A stretch of 64,000 nucleotides of DNA, from NCBI RefSeq assembly GCF_004919685.1, contig NZ_SMYZ01000012.1, positions 62,001 through 126,000 on the forward strand, given 5' to 3'. The DNA is from Mesorhizobium norvegicum. GTDB taxonomy: Bacteria > Pseudomonadota > Alphaproteobacteria > Rhizobiales > Rhizobiaceae. Under the pieces are notes generated by a model. It was not told the DNA's origin. It made no database searches and worked only from the letters and a program-made list of their open reading frames with translations. Position 1 is the first letter of the stretch. Each line of letters begins with the position of its first letter. This document shows positions 15,515-23,943 of the stretch, piece by piece. A program made the position numbers and the translations under genes.

Positions 15515-16278
15515 GGTCGGAGACAGTCATGAGCACATACCCGCGACCCGAACTCCGCAATCACACGCTGGTCGTCACCGTGTCGTCGAATGATGGCCGG
15601 CCGGTGCTCGACAGGAGAGCCTATGAAAGCCTGGCAAAGACCTTCCATGAAGCGGCCGACAATGAGGAAGTCCGCGTCGTCGTGTTGCGCGGCCTGGCAG
15701 GCTGTTTCTGCCTCGGCGGCGATTTCTCCGAATTCCTCGACGCCACCAAGCACCAGAAGCTGATCGCCGCCGTCACCGATCTGTTTCGCACGCTGGCGAC
15801 ATTTCCCAAGCCCATCCTTGCCTGCGTTGACGGCGATGCCGTCGGCGTCGGCTGCACCATCCTGTTCCATTGCGACATGGTGATCGCGTCCGATGAAAGC
15901 ACCTTCCGGGTGCCGTTCGTCGATTTCGGCCTGGTGCCGGATGCGGCGACCAGCATCCTGGCGCCACAGAAGCTGGGCTATGCCGGCGCTTTCCGCTTCT
16001 TCTGCCTCGGCGACACGCTTCGCGCCGAGGATGCCAAGGCGCTCGGCCTCGTCGCCGAGATCGTGCCGGGCGGCAGCGTAGAGGAAGCGGCGCTCGGCCG
16101 GGCGAGACAGCTTGCCAAGAAGCCGGTCGCTGCCCTGCTGCAGACGCGCGGCCTGCTGAAGGGGAACACCCAGGCGCTCTGTGACCGCATCGACCAGGAG
16201 ATTTCGCTTTTCCAGCAGGCGCTGCAGGACGACACCACGCTGCGGCGATTGCAGCGCATCGCCCGGCTGGCGGCTTAG
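15511..16278 (+). CDS. Crotonase-fold enoyl-CoA isomerase-like protein coupled to luxI
   Basis: 255 residues; the ATG overlaps the luxI stop (ATGA), so translation is coupled. A second in-frame ATG at 15529 with GGAG upstream is an alternative. Crotonase oxyanion motifs are present (RGLAGCFCLGGDFSEF, CVDGDAVGVGC). The two Glu residues of enoyl-CoA hydratase are replaced: Thr116 in GVGCTILFHCD and Phe136 in RVPFVDFG. Instead GLVPDAATSIL places Asp144 where enoyl-CoA isomerases have their catalytic Glu, or Asp in PaaG. The protein therefore resembles a delta3-delta2 isomerase. Inferred role: preparing or shifting a double bond in the acyl donor for LuxI. Confidence 0.85.
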   Translation: MRSETVMSTYPRPELRNHTLVVTVSSNDGRPVLDRRAYESLAKTFHEAADNEEVRVVVLRGLAGCFCLGGDFSEFLDATKHQKLIAAVTDLFRTLATFPKPILACVDGDAVGVGCTILFHCDMVIASDESTFRVPFVDFGLVPDAATSILAPQKLGYAGAFRFFCLGDTLRAEDAKALGLVAEIVPGGSVEEAALGRARQLAKKPVAALLQTRGLLKGNTQALCDRIDQEISLFQQALQDDTTLRRLQRIARLAA

Positions 16279-16300
16279 GAGTCACGAGGAAAAAAGCATC

Positions 16301-16325
16301 GCCGCGCGGCCCTTGGCCGCGCGGC
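16301..16325. terminator. Strong hairpin between crotonase and ppk2 genes
   Basis: Perfect 11-base arms GCCGCGCGGCC and GGCCGCGCGGC flank a 3-base loop. On the minus strand a T6 run follows five bases later, making a terminator for ppk2; on the plus strand the hairpin may also stop transcripts from the quorum-sensing operon. Confidence 0.6.
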
Positions 16326-16334
16326 GCGGAAGCG

Positions 16335-17243
16335 TCAATCCTGCTTGCCGAGGAATGACGGCCCTTCGCCGATGATCTTCTTGTCCTCCTTGGCGATCAC
16401 GTCGAGATCGCGCCCGTCATAGGGCAGCGACAACAGGATGCGCCGCATGACCGCCAGCCGGGCGCGTCGCTTGTCATTGGCCCGCACGATGATCCACGGC
16501 GCGAACTCCTTGTGGGTGCGCTCGAACATGGTGTCGCGCACCTCAGTGTAATCGTCCCACTTGGTGATGCCGGCAACGTCGATCGGCGAAAACTTCCAGC
16601 TCTTCAGCGGGCTGTAGCGGCGGTCGTGAAAGCGCTCGAGCTGCGTTTCCCGGCCGATGTTCAGCCAGAACTTGAAGAAGTGGATGCCCTCGTTGGAGAT
16701 CATCCGCTCGAAATGCGGCGTCTCGTCGAGAAACTGCTCGTGCTGCTGCGGTGTGCAAAAACCCATCACCGGCTCGACGCCGGCGCGGTTGTACCAGGAT
16801 CGGTCGAAGGTAACGAATTCGCCCGATGTCGGGAAATGGTCGACATAGCGCTGGTAGTACCATTGCCCTAGCTCGGTCGGGGTCGGCTTGGTCAGCGCCA
16901 CATTGCGTGCCGTGCGCGGGTTGAGGTACTGGCGCACCACGAAGATCGTGCCGCCCTTGCCGGCAGCGTCGCGGCCCTCGAACAGCGCCATCACCCGTTT
17001 GCCGGTCGACTGCAGCCAGGCCTGCGCCTTGACCAGCTCGATCTGCAATTTCTCGAGCGTCTCGTCATACTCGTCGCTTTTCATCTTCTTGTCGTAGGGA
17101 TAGCCGCCGGCGATCAGCTTGTTGTCCTCGACCCAGTCGGGAAGCACGGGATTTTCGATGTCGAATTCCCGCTCCTTGCCGTCGATCCTGATCTTCAGCG
17201 GCCCCGAAGTCGGCGCGGTAGAACTTTCCTTGGCTTTTTTCAT
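16335..17243 (-). CDS. ppk2: Polyphosphate kinase 2
   Basis: 302 residues. Walker A is [13 protein letters not shown], Walker B region is [14 protein letters not shown], and the lid region carries the Arg-rich KWSP-like [10 protein letters not shown] and DKRRARLA stretches. Single-domain (class I) PPK2 transfers phosphate between polyphosphate and nucleoside diphosphates. The ATG at 17243 was preferred to a TTG one codon upstream; GGAAAGGG lies nearby. It is adjacent to, and divergent from, phoR, which groups phosphate storage with phosphate signalling. Confidence 0.92.
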   Translation of the reverse strand: MKKAKESSTAPTSGPLKIRIDGKEREFDIENPVLPDWVEDNKLIAGGYPYDKKMKSDEYDETLEKLQIELVKAQAWLQSTGKRVMALFEGRDAAGKGGTIFVVRQYLNPRTARNVALTKPTPTELGQWYYQRYVDHFPTSGEFVTFDRSWYNRAGVEPVMGFCTPQQHEQFLDETPHFERMISNEGIHFFKFWLNIGRETQLERFHDRRYSPLKSWKFSPIDVAGITKWDDYTEVRDTMFERTHKEFAPWIIVRANDKRRARLAVMRRILLSLPYDGRDLDVIAKEDKKIIGEGPSFLGKQD

Positions 17244-17289
17244 CAAGACGAACCCTTTCCAGCTTCCGGACTCATGCTATTGGGAGCCA

Positions 17290-17393
17290 CTACAGCGCCG
17301 CGCGTCCGTTTGGACGCGCAAAGAACGCTGTAGCACTTATAATTTGCGCATGATCCTTTCCGAAAATCGATTCCCGATTTTCGGGGTCATGCG
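17290..17393. repeat. Composite double-hairpin intergenic repeat
   Basis: The first half is bounded by CTACAGCG (17290) and CGCTGTAG (ending 17333) with an inner 8-base hairpin GCGCGTCC/GGACGCGC. The second half is GCATGATCC...GGGTCATGC around a hairpin CCGAAAATCG/CGATTTTCGG. I recognise this arrangement as common between genes in Rhizobiales genomes. It lies in the divergent ppk2-phoR gap. Confidence 0.65.
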
Positions 17394-17466
17394 GCAAGCG
17401 GCCCAGCGGAAGTTTCCGTCACCGTGCGGCCGGGTGCGCAGGCATGGGGTGCGGGCTCGCGAGCGA

Positions 17467-18732
17467 ATGGCTGACCTGGACGCAGAGCAGAAAGACACGG
17501 GGCAAACCATAGCCGCTCGGCTGTGGATCAGCCGCTGGCTGCTGATGGCCGGTATCGTTGCGGTCCTCGCTGTTTATGCCTTGGCCGCGATTTCAGCCTA
17601 TGTCGTCCTCGCGGCGCTGCTCTTGCTACTTGCCGCGGCAACACTGCCGACCACCGGCGCGCGCCCATCCATCGAGAGCGGCGCTGCCATCGAGGCAATC
17701 GGCCTGCAACGGCTCTCCGGGGAATATCTGGCCGCCGCCGTCGCCGATCCGCTGATCATCTTTGACCGCACCGCCACCATCGTCCACGCCAATGCCGCCG
17801 CTTTCGCCGCCTTCGGCGGGATCGCGCCGGGCATGTCGCTATCGTTGAAGTTCCGGGCGCCGGAAATGCAGGCGCTGCTGGACGGCGTGCTGTCGGGCGA
17901 CGTTGCCTCCGATGTCGTCGACTACACGGAAAAGCTGCCGGTCGAACGGGCTTACCGGGTGAGCGCGTCCTCGGTCGGTCACGCCACCGATCTCTATGTG
18001 CTGGTGTTCAAGGATCAGAGCGAGGCGCGCAGGATCGATCGCATGCGTGCCGATTTCATCGCCAATGCCAGCCACGAATTGCGCACGCCGCTCGCCTCCA
18101 TCGCCGGCTTCATCGAAACGCTGCGCGGGCCGGCCCGCAACGACCCGGCGGCGCGCGATCAGTTCCTGCAGATCATGCAGAGCCAGACCGGCCGTATGGC
18201 GCGCCTGATCGACGATTTGCTGTCGCTGTCGCGGCTTGAGATGAAGCCTTATCTGAAGCCTGGAACCGAGGTCGATCTGCGCGAGACCGTTGACAGCGTC
18301 ATCGATTCGCTTGGACCGCTGGCCAGGGAAAACAGCGTTGCCATCGAGCGGGACTATGCCGATGGGCCGCTTGACGTGCCGGGCGATCGCGACGAGCTTT
18401 TCCAGGTTTTCGAGAACCTCCTGGAAAACGCCTGCAAATACGGGCAGTCGGGCGGGCGCGTGACGGTGTCGATCGCGCACAGCGATGCCGGCTCAGAGCC
18501 CGGCATCGACGTGACCATCAGGGATTTTGGTCCAGGCATTCCCGAGGAGCACATTCCGCGCATCACCGAGCGCTTCTACCGCGTCGATGTCGAGACCAGC
18601 CGCACCCAGAAGGGCACCGGCCTTGGCTTGTCGATCGTCAAGCATATCCTGACGCGCCACAACGCCAGGCTTTCGATCAAGTCCGAGCTCGGCAAGGGCG
18701 CGGCATTCTCGGTTCATTTGCCGACGCACTGA
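17467..18732 (+). CDS. phoR: Phosphate-regulon sensor histidine kinase PhoR
   Basis: 421 residues. Two close membrane helices occupy about residues 20-60, followed by a PAS domain (about 85-185; DPLIIFDRTATIVHANAAA). The H box is FIANASHELRTPLASIAGF with His203, then N box (NLLENACKYG), G1 (IRDFGPGIPEEH) and G2 (GTGLGLSIVK). It would phosphorylate PhoB under phosphate limitation. The start MADLDAEQ was chosen for homology; the frame is open upstream through the repeat. phoU follows 113 bases later, but pstSCAB and phoB, which often stand here, are absent. Confidence 0.85.
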   Translation: MADLDAEQKDTGQTIAARLWISRWLLMAGIVAVLAVYALAAISAYVVLAALLLLLAAATLPTTGARPSIESGAAIEAIGLQRLSGEYLAAAVADPLIIFDRTATIVHANAAAFAAFGGIAPGMSLSLKFRAPEMQALLDGVLSGDVASDVVDYTEKLPVERAYRVSASSVGHATDLYVLVFKDQSEARRIDRMRADFIANASHELRTPLASIAGFIETLRGPARNDPAARDQFLQIMQSQTGRMARLIDDLLSLSRLEMKPYLKPGTEVDLRETVDSVIDSLGPLARENSVAIERDYADGPLDVPGDRDELFQVFENLLENACKYGQSGGRVTVSIAHSDAGSEPGIDVTIRDFGPGIPEEHIPRITERFYRVDVETSRTQKGTGLGLSIVKHILTRHNARLSIKSELGKGAAFSVHLPTH

Positions 18733-18845
18733 TATCGCCCTAGTTTCGAAGGGACTGTTTCTTTTTTCTGTCATCCGGCTAGCGTATCAGCGGGGATTCG
18801 AGGAAACGACTCAAAGTCAAAACACCCGTGGGAAGGCATTTTGCC

Positions 18846-19571
18846 ATGCAGTCCGTGCACATCGTCAGCGCCTATGACGAGGAGCTGAAATATCTGTCGA
18901 AGCGCATCGCGGCGATGGGCGGCCATGCCGAGCGCATGGTCGAGCAGGCGATCGCCGCTTTGGTCAATGCCGATCCGGGACTGGCTCAGAAGGTCATCCG
19001 CGACGATGCCGTGCTGGATGAAGGGCAACGCGAAATCGACGACAAGGCGATCATCATCATTGCCAAGCGTCAGCCGATGGCGACGGATTTGCGCGAGATC
19101 GTCGGCACCATTCGCATCTCCGCCGACCTCGAACGGGTTGGCGACCTCGCCAAGAACGTTGCCAAGCGGGTGGTCGCCGTCACCGACGGACGCCAGCCGA
19201 CCAGTCTGTTCCGTGGCCTCGAGGCCCTGGCCAACCTGGCGCTGACCCAGCTCAAGGAAGTGCTCGACGTCTACGCGTCTCGCTCGGTGGAGAAAATCGG
19301 CTTCGTGCGTGACCGCGACGACCAGATCGACGCCATGTACACATCGCTGTTTCGCGAATTGCTGACCTACATGATGGAAGATCCGCGCAACATCACGCCC
19401 TGCACGCACCTGCTGTTCTGCGCCAAGAACATCGAGCGTATCGGTGATCACGCCACCAACATCGCCGAGACCATCTACTACATCGTCACCGGCGAGCAGT
19501 TGCCGGCCGAGCGGCCCAAGGGCGACAAGACCGACAAGATCGGTCTTTCCGAGACGCTGCCGGTGAAGTGA
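18846..19571 (+). CDS. phoU: Phosphate signalling protein PhoU
   Basis: 241 residues, two tandem three-helix PhoU repeats. Metal-binding E(D)xxxD patterns appear in each half: TDLREIVGTIRISADLERVGDLAKN and HLLFCAKNIERIGDHATNIAE. PhoU represses PhoR when phosphate is plentiful, normally in contact with the Pst transporter. ATG 18846 is preceded by GGGAAGG. Its placement after phoR without the pst genes means either the transporter is elsewhere or PhoU acts with another system here. Confidence 0.93.
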   Translation: MQSVHIVSAYDEELKYLSKRIAAMGGHAERMVEQAIAALVNADPGLAQKVIRDDAVLDEGQREIDDKAIIIIAKRQPMATDLREIVGTIRISADLERVGDLAKNVAKRVVAVTDGRQPTSLFRGLEALANLALTQLKEVLDVYASRSVEKIGFVRDRDDQIDAMYTSLFRELLTYMMEDPRNITPCTHLLFCAKNIERIGDHATNIAETIYYIVTGEQLPAERPKGDKTDKIGLSETLPVK

Positions 19572-19662
19572 ACGGCCGCCTCTCGAACCGTCACCCGAAT
19601 TACGCTAAGCTTTCCGGGCTTTGCCTCTATCCTCGTCCGTGGATTTGCTTCGGGAGGTCGTG

Positions 19663-20673
19663 ATGGAAAATGTTCGGAACCTGACCCCGGCGTCTGCGCC
19701 GGCTTCCGGCATTATCGCTTGCGGCGTCTACACGGCCGGGCGCCGCATCGCCGACATCCCCATCGAGGAAGCCGGCGAATGGGCAAAAAAATCCGGTCAT
19801 GTCGTCTGGATTGGCCTGCTCGAGCCCGACCGCAACCTGCTGCTGCGCGTTCAGGCGCAGTTTCACCTGCATGAGCTGGCGATCGAGGATGCCGAGCACC
19901 CGCACCAGCGGCCGAAGATCGAGCAATATGGCGACGCCTTGTTCATCGTCGCCCGCACCGCGCAGCTGATCGACGGCCGGGTCACCTTCGGCGAGACCCA
20001 TTTGTTCGTCGGCTCAGGCTATATCGTCAGCGTCAGGCACGGTCCCTCGACGTCCTATGCCGCCGTTCGTCAACACTGGGAAAGCTGCCCGCATTCGCTG
20101 GCCAAGGGCGAGGATTTCGTCCTCTACGCCATTCTCGATTTCATCGTCGACAATTACATGCCGGTGCTCGAGCAGATCGAGGACGAAGTCGAGGTGATCG
20201 AGGACAGGGTTCTGCTGAAGCCGATGACCGGTCCCGACATCGAGCGGCTCTATATGCTGCGCCGCGATCTCCTGCGCCTGCGCAATGCAGCGCTGCCGCT
20301 GGTCGAAGTCTGCCGACGGCTGACCAGCGCCGATCTGCCGCAGATCCATACAGCCATGCACCCGCTGTTTCGCGACGTCACCGATCACATCCGCACCGTC
20401 CAGGAAAAGATCGACAGCCTGCGCGAGGTGCTGGCGTTCGCCTTCGAGGCCAGCCTGCTGGTCGGCCAGAGCCAGGAAACGGCGAACACCAAGAAGCTCG
20501 CCTCCTGGGCCGCCATCCTGGCGGTGCCGACAGCGCTCGCCGGCATCTACGGCATGAATTTCAGCGACATGCCGGAACTGAAGATGGAATACGGCTACCC
20601 GATGGTGCTGGCCACGATCGCGCTGATCTGCGCGTTCCTCTACTGGCGGTTTCGCAAGAATGGGTGGCTGTGA
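19663..20673 (+). CDS. corA: CorA-family magnesium/cobalt transporter
   Basis: 336 residues. A long cytoplasmic N-terminal domain is followed by two C-terminal membrane helices; the pore signature YGMNFSDMPE ends the first helix and the last helix is MVLATIALICAFLYWRF with a basic tail. The GMN motif defines Mg2+ channels of this family. ATG 19663 has GGGAGG five bases upstream. The stop codon shares its last base with the heptamer repeat array that follows. Confidence 0.92.
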   Translation: MENVRNLTPASAPASGIIACGVYTAGRRIADIPIEEAGEWAKKSGHVVWIGLLEPDRNLLLRVQAQFHLHELAIEDAEHPHQRPKIEQYGDALFIVARTAQLIDGRVTFGETHLFVGSGYIVSVRHGPSTSYAAVRQHWESCPHSLAKGEDFVLYAILDFIVDNYMPVLEQIEDEVEVIEDRVLLKPMTGPDIERLYMLRRDLLRLRNAALPLVEVCRRLTSADLPQIHTAMHPLFRDVTDHIRTVQEKIDSLREVLAFAFEASLLVGQSQETANTKKLASWAAILAVPTALAGIYGMNFSDMPELKMEYGYPMVLATIALICAFLYWRFRKNGWL

Positions 20674-20820
20674 GCGAATAGCGAATAGGGAGTAGCGAAT
20701 AGCGAACACAAAAACGGCTTGCTTCCTGTCACAGAAGCCAAGCCGTTTCTATTCGCTATTCGCTATTCGCTATTCGCTATTCGCTATTCGCTATTCGCTA
20801 TTCGCTATTCGCTATTCGCT
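20673..20820. repeat. Inverted heptanucleotide tandem-repeat array around a terminator hairpin
   Basis: On the left, five tandem copies of AGCGAAT (copies 3 and 5 are variants) run from 20673 to 20707. On the right, ten perfect tandem copies of the complement ATTCGCT run from 20751 to 20820. Between them is a hairpin with A and T tracts. The array exactly fills the gap between the convergent corA and gcrA genes and shares one base with each stop codon. Copy number is likely to vary by strand slippage. Confidence 0.9.
20707..20750. terminator. Bidirectional terminator between corA and gcrA
   Basis: AAACGGCTTG (20712-20721) pairs with CAAGCCGTTT (20739-20748), extended by CTTC/GAAG across a small bulge. 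A tracts on the left and T bases on the right make it able to end transcripts from both sides. The flanking heptamers are mutually complementary and could lengthen the stem. Confidence 0.65.
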
Positions 20821-21338
20821 CAGCGACTCCGCCGCCGCTCCGATGCCGGCTGGAACGCCACGCGGGCGTGATACTTGCAGTAGGGTCCGGTTTCGGCGGC
20901 CTCGTTGCCACAGAAATGGAAGTCCTCCGAAAGCGGATCGCCGTTCGGCCATTTGCAGGTCCGCTCGGTCAGCTCGACGAGCTGCAGGTGCCGCGAGATC
21001 GGCAGCACGACATTTTCGACCGGGCGGATGTAGTGGCGTGCCACCGGTTCGGCGTCGAACTGCGTCTGCAAGGCCGTCGCGCCGATCGATGTCGTGACAT
21101 GGCGCGTGGCCGTTGCGGCGCGCGATACCGATTTCTGAACGGTCGATCCTTGCGCCGCCTTCTTCTGGCGTGCCGGCGTGGCCGTCGAACGTCCGCGGCC
21201 CGACAGTTTCAGCCGGTGCACCTTGCCGATGACCGCGTTGCGGCTGACCCCTCCAAGCTGTGCAGCAATCTGGCTTGCGCTCAGACCCTCCGACCACAGT
21301 TTCCTGAGAAGTTCTACCCGCTCGTCAGTCCAGTTCAT
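20820..21338 (-). CDS. gcrA: GcrA cell-cycle regulator
   Basis: 172 residues. The N-terminal DNA-binding region is MNWTDERVELLRKLWSEG, SASQIAAQLGGVSRNAVIGK and VHRLKLSGR; the C-terminal sigma70-binding part has CKWPNGDP, FHFCGNEA and GPYCKYHARVAFQP. GcrA binds sigma70 and stimulates promoters that carry GANTC sites methylated by CcrM. The central basic linker (about 50-110) is variable. The ATG at 21338 starts directly at the conserved domain. It is divergent from argD, a gene order that I recall as conserved in Rhizobiales. Confidence 0.94.
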   Translation of the reverse strand: MNWTDERVELLRKLWSEGLSASQIAAQLGGVSRNAVIGKVHRLKLSGRGRSTATPARQKKAAQGSTVQKSVSRAATATRHVTTSIGATALQTQFDAEPVARHYIRPVENVVLPISRHLQLVELTERTCKWPNGDPLSEDFHFCGNEAAETGPYCKYHARVAFQPASERRRSR

Positions 21339-21695
21339 GAGACCGCGCTCCTCTAAGCGTGCGGCAATCGGAATCCTTTCCCGGCCCGGCAATATTTGCC
21401 GGGGCAGACACCACATATATCTGGTGATTAGGTCCGCCGCACGAAATCTAGTTATTTCTCGACTACAACTACTCTATGCGCTGACTCGGTGACAAGAGTC
21501 CCAAGGGCAACACGAATCGGTTTTTTCGGTTTTCCCCAACTTGCCCGGTCGCTCATGAGCCGGCATCGCGTCAGGGGGCTTGCCGCGCGGCACTACGCGA
21601 CGTTTTCGTTGACTTCATGGCCGAAAAACACGATAAGCCGCACAGGCCGCCGCTTTGGCGGCTTTTTTGATTTTCCGGTACCGGAGACGCATATA
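21339..21695. other. Divergent gcrA-argD intergenic region
   Basis: This 357-base gap holds the promoters for two divergent genes. Two GANTC sites (GACTC at 21483, GAGTC at 21496) lie 13 bases apart; such sites are the CcrM/GcrA signal. A complete terminator hairpin stands at 21646-21668, just upstream of the argD ribosome site. No credible small ORF was found. Confidence 0.55.
21646..21668 (+). terminator. Terminator hairpin in the argD leader
   Basis: GCCGCC, loop GCTTT, GGCGGC, then a run of six T. It lies only 28 bases before the argD start codon. It either ends a short upstream RNA or works as an attenuator for argD-argF. No alternative antiterminator helix was obvious. Confidence 0.6.
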
Positions 21696-22895
21696 ATGAG
21701 CGGTTCGGCGCTTTACGAGACCTTTGCTCGCGCACCCCTGGCCTTCGACCACGGGGAAGGCACCTGGCTGATTACCGACAAAGGCGAGCGATATCTCGAT
21801 TTTGCCGGCGGCATCGCCGTAAACTCGCTCGGCCACAGCCATCCGCATCTGGTCGCCGCACTCACCGAGCAGGCCGCCAAGCTCTGGCATGTTTCCAATC
21901 TCTATGAGATTCCGGGGCAGAGCCGGCTCGGCGAGCGGCTGGTCGACGCCACTTTCGCCGACAAGGTGTTCTTCACCAATTCCGGCGCCGAGGCGCTGGA
22001 ATGCGCAATCAAGACGGCGCGCCGCTACCAGTTCGTCAACGGACACCCCGAGCGCTTCCGCGTCATCACCTTCGAAGGCGCCTTCCATGGCCGCACGCTG
22101 GCGACCATCGCGGCCGGCGGCCAGTACAAATATCTCGAAGGCTTCGGCCCCAAGGTCGAAGGTTTCGATCAGGTCGGTTTCGACGACATCGACGCCGCCG
22201 AAAAGGCGATCACGCCGGAGACGGCCGCCATCCTGATCGAGCCGGTGCAGGGCGAGGGCGGTATCCGTCCGGTGCCGACGCAATCGCTGAAGCGGCTCAG
22301 GCAATTGTGCGAGCAGCACGGCCTGCTGTTGATCTTCGACGAGGTCCAGTGCGGCATCGGCCGCACCGGCAAGCTGTTCGCGCATGAATGGTCAGGGGTT
22401 ACGCCAGACATCATGGCGATCGCCAAGGGCATTGGCGGCGGCTTCCCGATGGGCGCCTGCCTTGCCACGGATGAAGCGGCCGTCGGCATGACCGCTGGCG
22501 TGCATGGCACCACGTTCGGCGGCAACCCGCTGGCCATGGCTGTCGGCAACGCCGTGCTCGATGTCGTGCTGGAAGACGGCTTCCTCGAAGATGTCCAGCG
22601 CAAGGCGCTGCTGCTGAAGCAGGGGCTTGCGTCGGTCGCCGACGAGTTTCCCGAAATCATCGAGGACATCAGGGGCGCGGGGCTGATGCTCGGCCTCAAA
22701 TGCGCCATGCCCAACACCAAGGTGAACATGGCATTGCGCGACCAGCACCTGCTGGCGGTGCCGGCCGGCGACAACGTCATTCGCCTGTTGCCGCCGCTCA
22801 CCGTCACCGATGCCGAGATCCACGACGCGCTCAACCGCATCCGCGCCGGCGCCAAGGGCCTGGCGGAGGCGATCGCCTCCGCCGCCGCGAAGTAA
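21696..22895 (+). CDS. argD: Acetylornithine aminotransferase
   Basis: 399 residues, class III PLP aminotransferase. Motifs: [26 protein letters not shown], the PLP-Asp region [15 protein letters not shown] and the PLP-Lys segment [14 protein letters not shown], then [11 protein letters not shown]. It converts N-acetylglutamate semialdehyde to N-acetylornithine in arginine synthesis and may also serve in lysine synthesis. ATG 21696 has GGAG nine bases upstream. argF follows after 17 bases, so the pair is an operon. Confidence 0.92.
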   Translation: MSGSALYETFARAPLAFDHGEGTWLITDKGERYLDFAGGIAVNSLGHSHPHLVAALTEQAAKLWHVSNLYEIPGQSRLGERLVDATFADKVFFTNSGAEALECAIKTARRYQFVNGHPERFRVITFEGAFHGRTLATIAAGGQYKYLEGFGPKVEGFDQVGFDDIDAAEKAITPETAAILIEPVQGEGGIRPVPTQSLKRLRQLCEQHGLLLIFDEVQCGIGRTGKLFAHEWSGVTPDIMAIAKGIGGGFPMGACLATDEAAVGMTAGVHGTTFGGNPLAMAVGNAVLDVVLEDGFLEDVQRKALLLKQGLASVADEFPEIIEDIRGAGLMLGLKCAMPNTKVNMALRDQHLLAVPAGDNVIRLLPPLTVTDAEIHDALNRIRAGAKGLAEAIASAAAK

Positions 22896-22912
22896 TCCCG
22901 GAACCATTCCTA

Positions 22913-23824
22913 ATGTCAGTTCGCCATTTCACCGATCTTTCCGCCGTCTCCGAAGGCGATCTGCGCTTCATGCTGGACGATGCGGTGGTGCGAAAGGCCC
23001 GCCTCAAGGCCGGCGAGCGGACCAAGCCGCTCGAGGGCAAGGTGCTGGCGATGATCTTCGACAAGCCGTCGACGCGCACGCGCGTGTCCTTCGACGTCGG
23101 CATGCGCCAGCTTGGCGGCGAAACCATCATGCTGACCGGCACCGAGATGCAGCTCGGCCGTTCCGAGACCATCGCCGACACCGCCAAGGTGCTGTCGCGT
23201 TATGTCGATGCGATCATGATCCGCACCACCTCGCACGAGCGGCTGCTGGAACTGACCGAGAACGCCACCGTGCCGGTGATCAACGGGCTGACCGATGACA
23301 CCCATCCCTGCCAGCTGATGGCCGATATCATGACCTTCGAGGAGCATCGCGGTCCGGTCGCAGGCAAAACCATCGCCTGGACCGGCGACGGCAACAATGT
23401 GCTGCATTCGCTGCTCGAGGCCTCGGCCCGGTTCCGCTTCAACCTCAACGTCGCCGTGCCCGAGGGCAGTGAGCCGGCGCAGAAGCATATCGACTGGTCG
23501 CAGGCACATGGCGGCAAGCTGCACTTCACCCGCTCGCCCGAGGAAGCCGTCGATCAGGCCGACTGCATCGTCACCGATTGCTGGGTGTCGATGGGCCAGG
23601 AGCATCGCGCCCGTGGCCACAACGTGTTCTCGCCTTATCAGGTCAATGCCAAGCTGATGGCGAAGGCCAAGCCGGACGCGCTGTTCATGCACTGCCTGCC
23701 GGCGCATCGCGGTGAGGAAGTGACCGACGAGGTCATCGACGGACCGCATTCGGTGGTCTTCGACGAGGCCGAGAATCGGCTCCATGCCCAGAAGGCCGTG
23801 CTCGCCTGGTGTCTTGGCGCATGA
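22913..23824 (+). CDS. argF: Ornithine carbamoyltransferase
   Basis: 303 residues. Carbamoyl-phosphate site [13 protein letters not shown], ornithine-binding HPCQLMAD and catalytic-loop [12 protein letters not shown] are all intact. It forms citrulline from ornithine and carbamoyl phosphate. Start ATG 22913 lies 17 bases after argD. hslO follows in the same direction after 119 bases, in a gap where no terminator was seen. Confidence 0.95.
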   Translation: MSVRHFTDLSAVSEGDLRFMLDDAVVRKARLKAGERTKPLEGKVLAMIFDKPSTRTRVSFDVGMRQLGGETIMLTGTEMQLGRSETIADTAKVLSRYVDAIMIRTTSHERLLELTENATVPVINGLTDDTHPCQLMADIMTFEEHRGPVAGKTIAWTGDGNNVLHSLLEASARFRFNLNVAVPEGSEPAQKHIDWSQAHGGKLHFTRSPEEAVDQADCIVTDCWVSMGQEHRARGHNVFSPYQVNAKLMAKAKPDALFMHCLPAHRGEEVTDEVIDGPHSVVFDEAENRLHAQKAVLAWCLGA

Positions 23825-23943
23825 AGTGTCTGGGAGCTTGATCTGCGGGGGTGTGATGCCTATTTGCGCCGCATCACGCAAATCAAGCGCGTTTCGAGGC
23901 ATGCTCCCGAGAGGGCGGCTTGGCCGCGCCCTGGAGCTTTGTC

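Noticed and set aside
20673..20820. Possible CRISPR array
   Set aside because: Repeat unit is 7 bases, strictly tandem without spacers, and no cas genes are present.
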